A stretch of DNA of 16,520 nucleotides from positions 1 through 16,520 of the forward strand of contig JAEZAF010000149.1 of assembly GCA_023430545.1 (NCBI GenBank), read 5' to 3'. The DNA is from Chloroflexota bacterium. GTDB taxonomy: Bacteria; Chloroflexota; Anaerolineae; Aggregatilineales; Phototrophicaceae. Position numbers and translations under genes: made by a program. This document shows, in pieces, positions 1 through 6,692 of the stretch; positions within the stretch are counted from its first letter, which is position 1; each line of letters starts with the position of its first letter. The notes under the pieces are model-generated. The model did not search any database and was not told where the DNA came from. It saw nothing but the letters and a program-made list of their open reading frames with translations.

Positions 1-45
1 CTACTCAGGGTGGGCTTTTCTACCGCGAAATCTTTTCAACTGGGC

Positions 46-71
46 GGGAGGGCACGCAGGCCCTCCCCTAC
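46..71. repeat. GC-rich palindromic dispersed repeat, copy 1
   Basis: GGGAGGGC (46-53) and GCCCTCCC (60-67) form a perfect 8-bp stem around ACGCAG. The core GCAGGCCCTCCCCTAC (56-71) matches 3759-3775 and 16445-16461 closely. The similarity to the 3759 copy continues through ATGTCAC and ATTTT (74-87). It lies about 50 bp beyond the 3' end of the hydroxylase gene. No U-tract follows the stem on the minus strand, so it is not a clear terminator. Confidence 0.6.
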
Positions 72-121
72 GACATGTCACCGATTTTGATGATCAACAT
101 TCATCAGAAGTGCTGCGTGCG

Positions 122-862
122 CTATGCCGGGTGGTTCATGATCCAGTCGAGAACGGAGTTTTCGAGCTGCTCCATTGAGTCCAGCACGAAGAGTTTGCGG
201 TGCATCTCGTGCGGGCTGGGGCTGATGGCTTCGAAGGCTTCCAGTGAATACGGGACCTTTTCGACCTCATCGGAGAGCGCGTGCAGCAGTTCGCCAGGGG
301 ATGACATCAGCCCCGCGCCAAAGGCTTTCCTTTCACCTTCTTCCATCATGAAGCCGAACTCGATGGTATACCACCACATGCTGCCGAGCGATTTGCGCTG
401 TTCCTTCGTGTAACGGATGGCGTGCTGGCCGAAGCGGTGGATGTAATCGGCATAGCGGCGGTTTGCCATGAAGGGCAGATGGCCGAAGGTATCGTGCCAG
501 ATGTCTGGCAGTGGGGTGTATTCGAGATCCTTTGGGTCGCGGATGTACTCGGTGATGAGGAACTGACGGCGGGCCAGATGCTCGAACCAGTCCTGACCAT
601 CGGAGAAGATGACATCGGTGCTGACGAGTTCCCAGCCGACGAGGTCTTTCAGGCGCTGGTTGAGTCCGGTAAAGTCCGGCACGCCGTCGCGAGTCAGGCC
701 GAGCCTATCCAGACCTTCCAGCCAGAGCTGTGAGGCGTGGCGGTTGGCGTTGTCGATCTGTCGATCCCACAGCATCTGCCAGACCTGATCTTCTTCGGGT
801 GAAAAGACCTTAAAGGGGCGGACGTCGGTACGGCCGTTTGAGGGTTTTAATCCAGAGACCAT
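122..862 (-). CDS. phhA: Aromatic amino acid hydroxylase (phenylalanine 4-monooxygenase-like)
   Basis: The protein is 246 aa and matches the catalytic domain of the biopterin-dependent aromatic amino acid hydroxylases. In that family the enzyme uses Fe(II), tetrahydropterin and O2 to turn Phe into Tyr in the cytoplasm. The iron-ligand signature is visible as PDIWHDTFGH (residues 119-128, His123 and His128), with the third ligand Glu168 in WWYTIEFG (163-170). The length fits single-domain bacterial enzymes, which lack the N-terminal ACT regulatory domain of animal ones. The ATG at 860-862 (complement) has a good ribosome-binding site, AAGGTGA at complement 872-878, nine bases upstream. The gene is divergent from the 1147 hydrolase, and the 284-bp gap holds two inverted repeats that could be operators. 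No pterin recycling gene (phhB) is next to it. The family is certain. Phe rather than Tyr or Trp as substrate is inferred from bacterial precedent. Confidence 0.93.
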   Translation of the reverse strand: MVSGLKPSNGRTDVRPFKVFSPEEDQVWQMLWDRQIDNANRHASQLWLEGLDRLGLTRDGVPDFTGLNQRLKDLVGWELVSTDVIFSDGQDWFEHLARRQFLITEYIRDPKDLEYTPLPDIWHDTFGHLPFMANRRYADYIHRFGQHAIRYTKEQRKSLGSMWWYTIEFGFMMEEGERKAFGAGLMSSPGELLHALSDEVEKVPYSLEAFEAISPSPHEMHRKLFVLDSMEQLENSVLDWIMNHPA

Positions 863-922
863 TTTTTAAGTTCACCTTTGCAATAATCCATTTTTCTGTT
901 TGGGTATTTTAGCACCATTTTG

Positions 923-959
923 TTGTGCAGATTTCACAAATTCATCTGATTTTCAGATG
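923..959. promoter_or_regulatory. Two adjacent inverted repeats in a divergent promoter region (putative operators)
   Basis: The first is TTGTG (923-927), seven bases, CACAA (935-939). The second is CATCTGA (943-949), TTT, TCAGATG (953-959), a perfect 7-bp dyad. They sit 60-100 bp upstream of the hydroxylase start and about 190 bp upstream of the 1147 start. A minus-strand TAAAAT at complement 906-911 could be the hydroxylase -10 box, but its -35 is poor. Dyads here suggest a dimeric regulator. The regulator is unknown and no regulator gene is adjacent. Confidence 0.4.
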
Positions 960-1080
960 TTCCCGATAAACGCTCATTCGTTTTAAAGCCGCACAGTGTC
1001 ATATCCTGTGTGTCTTTTGTTTCAGTGAGGTGCGCGTGGATATAAAGTGTGAAATCCTGACGGATGAACGTCAGTTACAT

Positions 1081-1128
1081 GGCGCAAAATATTGCGCCGC
1101 TACAATTTGATGGCGTGAATGATCAAAT
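1081..1128 (+). promoter_or_regulatory. Promoter/leader of the 1147 gene with dyad and hairpin
   Basis: A -10-like TACAAT lies at 1101-1106. Immediately upstream is the perfect dyad GGCGCAA (1081-1087), AATA, TTGCGCC (1092-1098), which would cover the -35 region. Downstream, ATTTGAT (1105-1111) pairs with ATCAAAT (1122-1128) across a 10-base loop, so the short leader can fold. The -35 element is weak: TTACAT at 1075-1080 has a 20-bp spacer. The dyad position is what a repressor operator would look like, but this is inference. Confidence 0.4.
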
Positions 1129-1146
1129 CCGAAAAGAGGCGGCCCC

Positions 1147-1902
1147 ATGCAGATTCAACTGATCCGGAATGCGACACTGCGACTGACCTACGGAGGGCAA
1201 CTGCTGCTGATTGACCCCTATTTTGCGCCGAAACATACGCTGCCCGCCTACGCGGATAAGTCGATGAATCCGCTGGTCGATCTGCCGATCACGCCTGATG
1301 AGATCGTCGATGGAGTGCAGGCGGTGATTGTCTCACATCTGCACAGCGATCACTGGGATGGTGCGGCGAAGGATGCGCTGCCGAAGAATCTGCCGCTGTT
1401 CTGCCAGCCGGGGAATGAAGACAGCATCCGTGGTGATGGGTTTGAGGATGTGCGACCGATTCAGGATCAGGTGGTGTGGAATGGGATCACGATCACACGA
1501 ACGGAAGGCCAGCACGGGGATGCCCAAACAGTGCGGCTGATGGGTCCGGTTTCCGGCTTTGTCTTTGAAGCGGAAGGTGAGCCGAGGCTGTATTGGGCGG
1601 GGGACACGATCTGGTATGAAGCGGTAGAGCAGGTCGTCCACGAGAAGCAGCCTGATGTGATTATCAGCCATTCGTGCGGGGCACGGTGGAAAGGCAGCGC
1701 TCCGATTGTGATGGATGCCGAGCAGACGGTGGCGCTGTGTAAAGCGGCGGCGAAAAGCCTGATTATCGCCACCCATATGGAAGCGCTGGATCATGCCACA
1801 GTTTCGCGGGAAGATCTGCGACGGTACGCTGACGCGCATGGGATTTCGGCACAGCAGCTTCTGATCCCGGCGGACGGTGAGGTGATCGCGTTTCCATCAT
1901 AG
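1147..1902 (+). CDS. UlaG-type metallo-beta-lactamase-fold metal-dependent hydrolase
   Basis: This 251-aa protein belongs to the metallo-beta-lactamase fold, in the UlaG-like (L-ascorbate-6-phosphate lactonase-like) group that is often annotated only as metal-dependent hydrolase. The metal motif is SHLHSDHWD at residues 63-71 (His64, His66, Asp68, His69). Further likely ligands are His123 in GQHGD, Asp153 in WAGDT and His210 in IATHMEAL. The expected N-terminal strand pattern, ending LLIDPYF (20-26), is present. There is no signal peptide, so it is probably cytoplasmic. The ATG at 1147 follows AAGAGG (1134-1139) with a seven-base gap. No ascorbate or sugar-phosphate genes are nearby, so the true substrate cannot be read from context. 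Ascorbate lactonase activity should not be assumed. argS follows 90 bp later with its own promoter-like sequence. Confidence 0.85.
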   Translation: MQIQLIRNATLRLTYGGQLLLIDPYFAPKHTLPAYADKSMNPLVDLPITPDEIVDGVQAVIVSHLHSDHWDGAAKDALPKNLPLFCQPGNEDSIRGDGFEDVRPIQDQVVWNGITITRTEGQHGDAQTVRLMGPVSGFVFEAEGEPRLYWAGDTIWYEAVEQVVHEKQPDVIISHSCGARWKGSAPIVMDAEQTVALCKAAAKSLIIATHMEALDHATVSREDLRRYADAHGISAQQLLIPADGEVIAFPS

Positions 1903-1943
1903 GTCGCAGGGGACTGCCCTCGCTTAACACGGGGGCTGTTTGT

Positions 1944-1949
1944 TACAAT
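1944..1949 (+). promoter_or_regulatory. Putative -10 box of argS
   Basis: TACAAT, 44 bases before the argS start codon. The same hexamer stands before the 1147 and 15325 genes. No good -35 is found; TTAACA at 1924-1929 is only 14 bp upstream. Confidence 0.35.
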
Positions 1950-1992
1950 GTCGGCAGAGTCGCCCAATGTATGACCGATCGATGGAGTTCCC

Positions 1993-3702
1993 GTGATACT
2001 ACTGCCCAATGCCCACGCTGAAATGATTACTGCTGCTGTGCGCGCTGCTCAGGCGGCGGGTGATCTGCCTGCTTTTGAAATACCGACGATTGACATCAAG
2101 CCGCCGAAGAATGCCTCTCAGGGCGATTATGGATCACCGATTGCGCTCGGACTGGCGAAAGGGGCTGGCATGAAGCCGCTGGACATCGCCAACGCGATTG
2201 CCAAGCATATCCAGCCAGCGGAGTTCGTCGCCAGTGTTGAGGTCGCGCCGCCGGGATTTATCAACTTCCGGCTGAATGATGACTGGCTGCGCAGACAGGT
2301 CGATCAGATTCTGGCGGAAGGGGAAGCGCTGTTCACGCTTGATCTCGGCAAAGGCAAACGCGCACAGGTCGAGTTTGTGAGTGCCAATCCGACCGGGCCG
2401 CTGCACGTGGGACGCAGCCGCGGCGCGATGGTTGGTGATGCGATGGCGCGTATTCTGGAAGCGGCTGGTTATAATGTCGAGCGCGAGTATTACTTTAATA
2501 ATGCTGGCGCACAGATGAAGAGCCTGGGCAACAGCCTGCGGGTGCGCTATCTGCAGGAACTGGGGCTGCCCGTTGAAATTGAAGACGATAAGAACTTCTA
2601 TAAGGGTGAATACCTGATCGACTTCGCACGCCAGCTTATCGCCGAACAGGGGAATAACTGGGTGGAGGAAGGCTGGGAAACCTTCAAACAGTATGCCGAG
2701 CATAAGATGTTCGAGGTGATCCGCACGACGCTGGAACGGGTGGACATCCGGCATGACCATTTTTTCAACGAGAATACCGTCTATGAAAATGGCTCGGTGT
2801 GGGATGTGCTGAAAAAGCTCGACGAACAGGGCTACATCTACGAGTCCGCTGTGCGTGAAAATGCCAGTGAAGAAGTGAAGGCAGAGAATTCAGGGCTGGC
2901 ACCGGCCAAGTGGTTCCGCAGTACACAGTTTGGGGACCATGAAGATCGCGTGGTGGTGCGCTCCAACGGAGAGCCGACCTACAGCCTGCCGGATATCGCC
3001 TACCATATCGACAAGCTTAACCGCGGGTTCGATGTGCTGGTGAATGTGCTGGGGGCCGATCACTATACCGAGCATCAGGTGGTGAAATACGGGCTTCGGG
3101 CGCTGGGGTATGAAACCTCGAAGATCCACGTGATCCTGATCCAGTTGGTGCGGCTGGTGAAGGATGGAGAATTTACCAAGCTGAGCACACGCAGCGGCAA
3201 TATCGAGACGCTGGACGATCTGATCGACCAGACCAGCGCGGATGCGGTGCGCTATCTGCTGCTGGCACGCAGCCCGGACTCGCAGATGGATTTCGATCTC
3301 GATCTGGCGGTGAAGCAGAGCAACGAGAACCCGGTCTATTACATCCAGTATGCGTATGTGCGCTGTCTGGGGATTATCCGCGAGGCAGAGGCACGCGGCT
3401 TCAGCGATGAAGGCGCGGATTTAAGTCGGCTGGGGGATGAGGAGCTGAAATTCCTGCGGAAACTGCTGACTTTGGGCGATGAGATCGAATTCGCGGCGAC
3501 ACACTTCGAACCGCACAAGATCGCGTTCTTTGCGATTGAACTGGCGAATGCGTTCCATCCGTTGTACGACAAGGTGCGTGTGTTCGGGGAAGGTGTGCAG
3601 GAAGAAGATGCGAAGGCGCGTCTGCACTTCTATAAGGCAGCGCTGACGGCCTTCCGGCGGGTGCTGGGCCTGATGGGGATGTCGCTGCCAGAGCGGATGT
3701 AG
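1993..3702 (+). CDS. argS: Arginyl-tRNA synthetase
   Basis: The protein (569 aa) is a class I aminoacyl-tRNA synthetase that joins arginine to tRNA-Arg with ATP in the cytoplasm. The N-terminal Add-1-like domain spans about residues 1-93. The catalytic core begins with EFVSANPTGPLHVGRSRGA (127-145), which contains the HIGH-equivalent HVGR at 138-141. The KMSKS-equivalent is KLSTRSGN (396-403), in the form typical of ArgS. NPVYYIQYAYVR (446-457) opens the DALR-type anticodon-binding domain, which ends in LMGMSLPERM. Length is normal. The GTG at 1993 is chosen because GGAG (1983-1986) sits six bases upstream, whereas the next ATG (2023) has no such site. In many ArgS proteins the fourth HIGH position is His or Asn, and here it is Arg. 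A repeat-bearing spacer follows with no clear terminator. Confidence 0.97.
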   Translation: MILLPNAHAEMITAAVRAAQAAGDLPAFEIPTIDIKPPKNASQGDYGSPIALGLAKGAGMKPLDIANAIAKHIQPAEFVASVEVAPPGFINFRLNDDWLRRQVDQILAEGEALFTLDLGKGKRAQVEFVSANPTGPLHVGRSRGAMVGDAMARILEAAGYNVEREYYFNNAGAQMKSLGNSLRVRYLQELGLPVEIEDDKNFYKGEYLIDFARQLIAEQGNNWVEEGWETFKQYAEHKMFEVIRTTLERVDIRHDHFFNENTVYENGSVWDVLKKLDEQGYIYESAVRENASEEVKAENSGLAPAKWFRSTQFGDHEDRVVVRSNGEPTYSLPDIAYHIDKLNRGFDVLVNVLGADHYTEHQVVKYGLRALGYETSKIHVILIQLVRLVKDGEFTKLSTRSGNIETLDDLIDQTSADAVRYLLLARSPDSQMDFDLDLAVKQSNENPVYYIQYAYVRCLGIIREAEARGFSDEGADLSRLGDEELKFLRKLLTLGDEIEFAATHFEPHKIAFFAIELANAFHPLYDKVRVFGEGVQEEDAKARLHFYKAALTAFRRVLGLMGMSLPERM

Positions 3703-3751
3703 TGTGACCTTTCAGAATGGGTATTTAATTCTCACTTCAGGTGTTTATATC

Positions 3752-3795
3752 GGACAGGGCAGGCCCTGTCCCTACATGTCACGTATTTTGTAGGG
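3752..3795. repeat. GC-rich palindromic dispersed repeat, copy 2
   Basis: GGACAGGGC (3752-3760) and GCCCTGTCC (3763-3771) form a perfect 9-bp dyad with a two-base loop. The core GCAGGCCCTGTCCCTAC (3759-3775) matches the copies at 56-71 and 16445-16461. CCCTAC (3770-3775) also pairs with GTAGGG (3790-3795), giving an alternative hairpin. ATGTCAC and ATTTT after the core are shared with copy 1. Confidence 0.65.
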
Positions 3796-3835
3796 GCAAG
3801 CGCGGCGGTGCGGGATGTAGACCCCACCTCTAAAT

Positions 3836-3870
3836 CCCCTCCCCACCACTTTTTGAGTGCTGGAGAGGGG
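3836..3870. repeat. 15-bp imperfect inverted repeat
   Basis: CCCCTCCCCACCACT (3836-3850) and AGTGCTGGAGAGGGG (3856-3870) pair at 13 of 15 positions around a TTTTG loop. The flanking AT-rich bases (TAAAT and ACTTAAAA) extend the symmetry weakly. This is the shape of a small palindromic intergenic repeat rather than a terminator, because no T-run follows. Confidence 0.6.
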
Positions 3871-3983
3871 ACTTAAAAATCTGTAACATGCTATTGTCTT
3901 CATGCGTATGCAAGAATGCGGCGCTTGTAACAGTCTCCGGCGGATACGGCGCAGATTTCACTTCAGGAAGGGTTTTGTAATCA

Positions 3984-4838
3984 ATGAGGATTCTGATTAC
4001 CGGCGCGGATGGGCGCTTAGGTTCACGGCTGACGATGGATCTTCAGCAGCGTGGGCATGATGTCGCTGAGTTGAAGACGGCGCAGCTTGACATCACCGAT
4101 TTCGCGGCGGTGCGCGATGCTGTGCGGCAGATCCAGCCGGAGATGGCGGTCAATGCGGCGGCGTGGACGGATGTCGATGGCTGTGCGAAAGATCCCCAGA
4201 AGGCGATTACGGTGAACGGGTATGGGGCGCAGAATGTCGCTGCGGCGGCGTTTGATATCGGGGCCGGTGTGCTGCATGTCAGCAGCAATGAAGTCTTCGA
4301 TGGCAAGTCGCACCGTGCCTACTATGAGTATGACGTGACGAATCCGGTCAACCCGTATGGATACAGTAAATGGGTGGGCGAACGCGGCGTGATGAGCGTC
4401 AATCCCCGGCACATGATCGTGCGGACGGCGTGGCTGTTCGCGCATGGCGGCAAAAACTTCATGCACAGCATCCTCAATGCGGTGGCGGCAGGGAAAACAC
4501 TGCGCGTGGTCACGGATGAGGTGGCGAACCCGACCTATACCGATGATCTGTCGCAGGCGATCTGCGAGCTGATTGAAACGGGCCGCTGGGGGATCTATCA
4601 TCTGGTGAATGAGCAGGCGTGTTCACGCTACAGCTTTGCACGCTATATCCTCGACCGGGCTGGTCATCCCGATGTGCCGATTACCGCCATCAGCCGTCAC
4701 GAGTGGAGCCGCGCTTCGACTCCGCCAGTGTATACCGGACTGGAGAATCTGGCGGGGGCGTCCGTGGGGGTTCGTCTGCGGGACTGGCAGTCGGCGGTGG
4801 ATGCCTTCCTGGAAGCGGAAAGTCTGCTGGTGAAATAG
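3984..4838 (+). CDS. rmlD: dTDP-4-dehydrorhamnose reductase-like SDR protein (RmlD family)
   Basis: This 284-aa extended short-chain dehydrogenase matches RmlD, which reduces dTDP-4-keto-L-rhamnose to dTDP-L-rhamnose with NAD(P)H, the last step of the rhamnose donor pathway for surface polysaccharide. The Rossmann motif is G7-A-D-G10-R-L-G13. VNAAAWTDVDGCA (56-68) and SSNEVFDG (100-107) are the RmlD forms of conserved blocks. The catalytic YxxxK is Tyr125-Lys129 in NPYGYSK. IVRTAWLF (145-152) and EVANPTYTDDL (near 180-190) are also typical. The length is usual. The ATG at 3984 follows AGGAAGGG (3965-3972). rmlA, rmlB and rmlC are not in the window, so the gene stands alone. The related MAT2B-like or nucleotide-sugar epimerase roles cannot be excluded. 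A strong terminator follows directly. Confidence 0.87.
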   Translation: MRILITGADGRLGSRLTMDLQQRGHDVAELKTAQLDITDFAAVRDAVRQIQPEMAVNAAAWTDVDGCAKDPQKAITVNGYGAQNVAAAAFDIGAGVLHVSSNEVFDGKSHRAYYEYDVTNPVNPYGYSKWVGERGVMSVNPRHMIVRTAWLFAHGGKNFMHSILNAVAAGKTLRVVTDEVANPTYTDDLSQAICELIETGRWGIYHLVNEQACSRYSFARYILDRAGHPDVPITAISRHEWSRASTPPVYTGLENLAGASVGVRLRDWQSAVDAFLEAESLLVK

Positions 4839-4846
4839 GGTGAATC

Positions 4847-4879
4847 AAAAGAGACGGTTTTGTGACCGTCTCTTTTTTT
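4847..4879 (+). terminator. Intrinsic terminator after rmlD
   Basis: AAAAGAGACGGT (4847-4858) pairs perfectly with ACCGTCTCTTTT (4865-4876) around a six-base loop, followed by more T (seven T at 4873-4879). It starts nine bases after the rmlD stop. The A-run on the left arm lets it act for the convergent C39 gene as well. Confidence 0.92.
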
Positions 4880-4977
4880 GCGAGACATTCAGCCGCTGCG
4901 CACGGTATAGCATGTGGATCGCGTGCGCCAGAGCCTGTCGATTGCTGCAAGCAGGGGGTCGCTGCTTATAGCAGGGG

Positions 4978-6096
4978 TTAGCTGCTCAGGCGCTCGACGG
5001 CTTCGCGGGCCGGTGTGAAATTGGGATTGAACGCCAGTGCGCCGCGATAATTCTCAAGGGCGCGGCTGACCTCACCTTTGCCTTCACGGGCAACGCCACC
5101 GTAGTAGAAGCTCTCCTCGACGTACTGACCGCCGCCGTCATTCAGATTGCGCTGGACCAGACGCAGCACGTCGTCGTAGCGCTCCATCTGGCTGTAGGCT
5201 TCCAATGGCCCGAACTGGTACCAGAGCATGCGCCACGGCAGGTTGAGATTGAAGGCCTGATCGTAGGCGATGGCGGCTTCGTTGTACATCTCGAGGCCGA
5301 CGAAGTTGGTGCCCATGTTGAACCACGCGTACTTGTCGGTGTTGTCGGTGACAGCTTCGGCGCGGGCGATTTCGAGCGCATTGATATAGTTCTGGCGGAC
5401 TTCCGCATCGGAGCCGAGCAGTTCAAGCAGGGCGGGTTCCTGTCCGCTTTCATACAGGACGATGTAGGCGTAGTTAAAGTGCTGCCAGAATTCCTGAATA
5501 TGATCGTAGGTGTAGTTGACACCCTCTCCGAGATAGCTGTCATTGGTGATGAAGACGCTGCTGCTGTCATCATAGCCTTTGACGAACAGGTAGTGACCCA
5601 TCCAGCCGAGGCGGTCCGGTTCGGGATCGTATCCGGCTTCGATGATGACCGGATAGCCCTGCGAAACCAGCAGTTTCAGCAGGTCGAGGGTGCCGCCGTA
5701 GCGCTCCAGCGCGAAGACGTTCATCTCCGGGATCTGGCTGTTGACGAACTCGACCATCTGCGACGGGCTGACGTTCTTGTCTTCGCCGTTGGGCTTGAGC
5801 CATTGGGCAGCGCGGGTCTGGTTATCAGAATAACCAAAGAAAGAGAGCGCGGAGGTCAGGGTGGCCGGGCCGCAGTTATTCCATCCCTGTGCTTCGTAGC
5901 GGACGCCCGATAACTGCGAGTAGGGCGGGACCACGATCTCTTGTGTGGGCTCGGGGGTGGCTTCTGCTGTTTCGACTGCTTCTTCTGTTGGGGCAGTCTG
6001 ACCGGTCGTCTGCGCACTGGCGACGGGAATCATCAGAAGGAGGGCAAACAGCAGCATCAGTATGCTGGTCAGCAGCGATAGGAATTGTCTTTTCAT
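4978..6096 (-). CDS. Secreted C39-like cysteine peptidase with C-terminal TPRs
   Basis: Read from the ATG at 6096, this is 372 aa; a GTG at 6105 would add three residues and is almost as likely, since neither has a strong ribosome-binding site. A signal peptide (1-28) starts MKRQFL and ends VASA before QTTGQ. A Pro/Glu/Thr-rich spacer follows to about residue 57. The peptidase_C39_2-like domain spans roughly 58-215. Its catalytic Cys75 is in WNNCGP, with Gln70 five residues earlier as expected for the oxyanion hole, His168 in MGHYLF and Asp186 in ITNDSY. The C-terminal part (about 255-362) holds two or three TPR-like hairpins ending in ALENYRGALAFNPNF. The family includes papain-fold proteases, but the substrate is unknown. 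The protein is exported or surface-held and may bind a partner through the TPRs. No ABC bacteriocin exporter is fused or adjacent, so it is not a classical bacteriocin leader peptidase. Confidence 0.83.
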   Translation of the reverse strand: MKRQFLSLLTSILMLLFALLLMIPVASAQTTGQTAPTEEAVETAEATPEPTQEIVVPPYSQLSGVRYEAQGWNNCGPATLTSALSFFGYSDNQTRAAQWLKPNGEDKNVSPSQMVEFVNSQIPEMNVFALERYGGTLDLLKLLVSQGYPVIIEAGYDPEPDRLGWMGHYLFVKGYDDSSSVFITNDSYLGEGVNYTYDHIQEFWQHFNYAYIVLYESGQEPALLELLGSDAEVRQNYINALEIARAEAVTDNTDKYAWFNMGTNFVGLEMYNEAAIAYDQAFNLNLPWRMLWYQFGPLEAYSQMERYDDVLRLVQRNLNDGGGQYVEESFYYGGVAREGKGEVSRALENYRGALAFNPNFTPAREAVERLSS

Positions 6097-6142
6097 TATG
6101 TTCACTCAGGGAGTCCATGAATATAACCACATTATCAGCTTT

Positions 6143-6171
6143 ATTATACAGCTTCAAATGATCCGTAAAAT
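6143..6171 (-). promoter_or_regulatory. Promoter of the C39-like peptidase gene
   Basis: A perfect TATAAT lies on the minus strand at complement 6143-6148, about 47 bases before the ATG at 6096. The -35 is weak: TTTTAC with a 16-bp spacer. Confidence 0.5.
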
Positions 6172-6311
6172 CCCGATTGCCTTGCGGTTGCCCTACGCTC
6201 CCTCTACCCGATTAAAACCAATCTAACTTTCCATTTTCCCGGAACGAAAATTATTGTTGTAACGTTTCTAAATTGTAAGAATATTAAAACCCTGGTACCG
6301 GACTCTGCTAT

Positions 6312-6339
6312 TTCGCAAAAGGTCCGTAAGATATATAAT
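6312..6339 (+). promoter_or_regulatory. Strong candidate promoter inside the AT-rich spacer
   Basis: TTCGCA (6312-6317), 16 bp, then a perfect TATAAT (6334-6339). Transcription would start near 6346, at the foot of the hairpin AACGG-TTCG-CCGTT (6345-6358). It reads towards the short ORF at 6408 and, about 500 bp on, the TPR gene. Confidence 0.5.
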
Positions 6340-6407
6340 TATAAAACGGTTCGCCGTTAAAAAGTGAATATTTATGTGTTTTAAATATTAATAAAGGTGC
6401 TGTGCCT

Positions 6408-6479
6408 ATGATGGATATATGTATGTGTAACCTTTGCTGCCAGATTGTCAATGATGTTAGTGTCGATTCTCGAGATTAA
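6408..6479 (+). CDS. Possible Cys-rich micro-ORF, 23 aa
   Basis: Two ATG codons (6408 and 6411) begin a 23-codon frame ending at TAA 6477-6479. The peptide begins MMDICMCNLCCQIVND, with four cysteines between residues 5 and 11. AAAGGTG (6393-6399) lies eight bases upstream and fits a ribosome-binding site. It is downstream of the TTCGCA/TATAAT promoter and an AT-rich dyad (6367-6389). It could be a leader peptide or a metal- or redox-sensing micropeptide, or it could be chance. A frame of this length is expected by chance in any long spacer, so confidence is low. Confidence 0.25.
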   Translation: MMDICMCNLCCQIVNDVSVDSRD

Positions 6480-6661
6480 TAAAGTGGCTTTTTCATTTGC
6501 AAGTATCCGACCTTATGAACTTAACATGACTAATTTACCAATGACACCCGATCCTATCCCACCGCACGATAAGCATTGAGGATGTTGTTTATGTCAATTA
6601 TGAGTATTTGCCAAGCGCGAAACCTTCAATGAATACTGAACGTATTTAAATTGGACCTAGA

Positions 6662-6692
6662 TTGTACCTATGCCCTGATTTCCTAATATGAT
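6662..6692 (+). promoter_or_regulatory. Weak candidate promoter of the TPR gene
   Basis: TTGTAC (6662-6667) and TATGAT (6687-6692) with a long 19-bp spacer. It is the nearest promoter-like pair to the TPR gene, 167 bp upstream of its ATG. The 6312-6339 promoter is the alternative. Confidence 0.25.

Larger units (their letters stand above)
3703..3983. other. Repeat-bearing spacer between argS and rmlD
   Basis: This 281-bp gap contains a perfect 9-bp hairpin (3752-3771), a second copy of the dispersed repeat, a 15-bp imperfect inverted repeat (3836-3870) and the rmlD leader. No ORF with a ribosome-binding site is seen. The structures are not followed by T-runs, so none is a convincing intrinsic terminator for argS. 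Confidence 0.6.

Noticed and set aside
923..939. CRP/FNR-type site (TGTGA-N6-TCACA) reading of TTGTG-N7-CACAA
   Set aside because: The TGTG and CACA halves are seven bases apart rather than the eight of a CRP site, so only a generic dyad is claimed.
1333..1839. 168-residue open frame on the minus strand inside the UlaG-like gene
   Set aside because: It lies antisense within a clear protein family member, is His/Arg/Pro-rich and has no ribosome-binding site. The same applies to 2134-2760 (-), 4023-4601 (-), 5479-5913 (+), 9445-10059 (-) and 15481-16065 (-).
6290..6330. Riboswitch-like pairing CGGAC/GTCCG
   Set aside because: Only five pairs with a bulge, overlapping the candidate promoter; no known riboswitch core is present.
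6591..6632. 13-codon frame starting ATG 6591 in the AT-rich spacer
   Set aside because: The only Shine-Dalgarno-like GAGG is weak, the peptide is featureless, and such frames are expected by chance.
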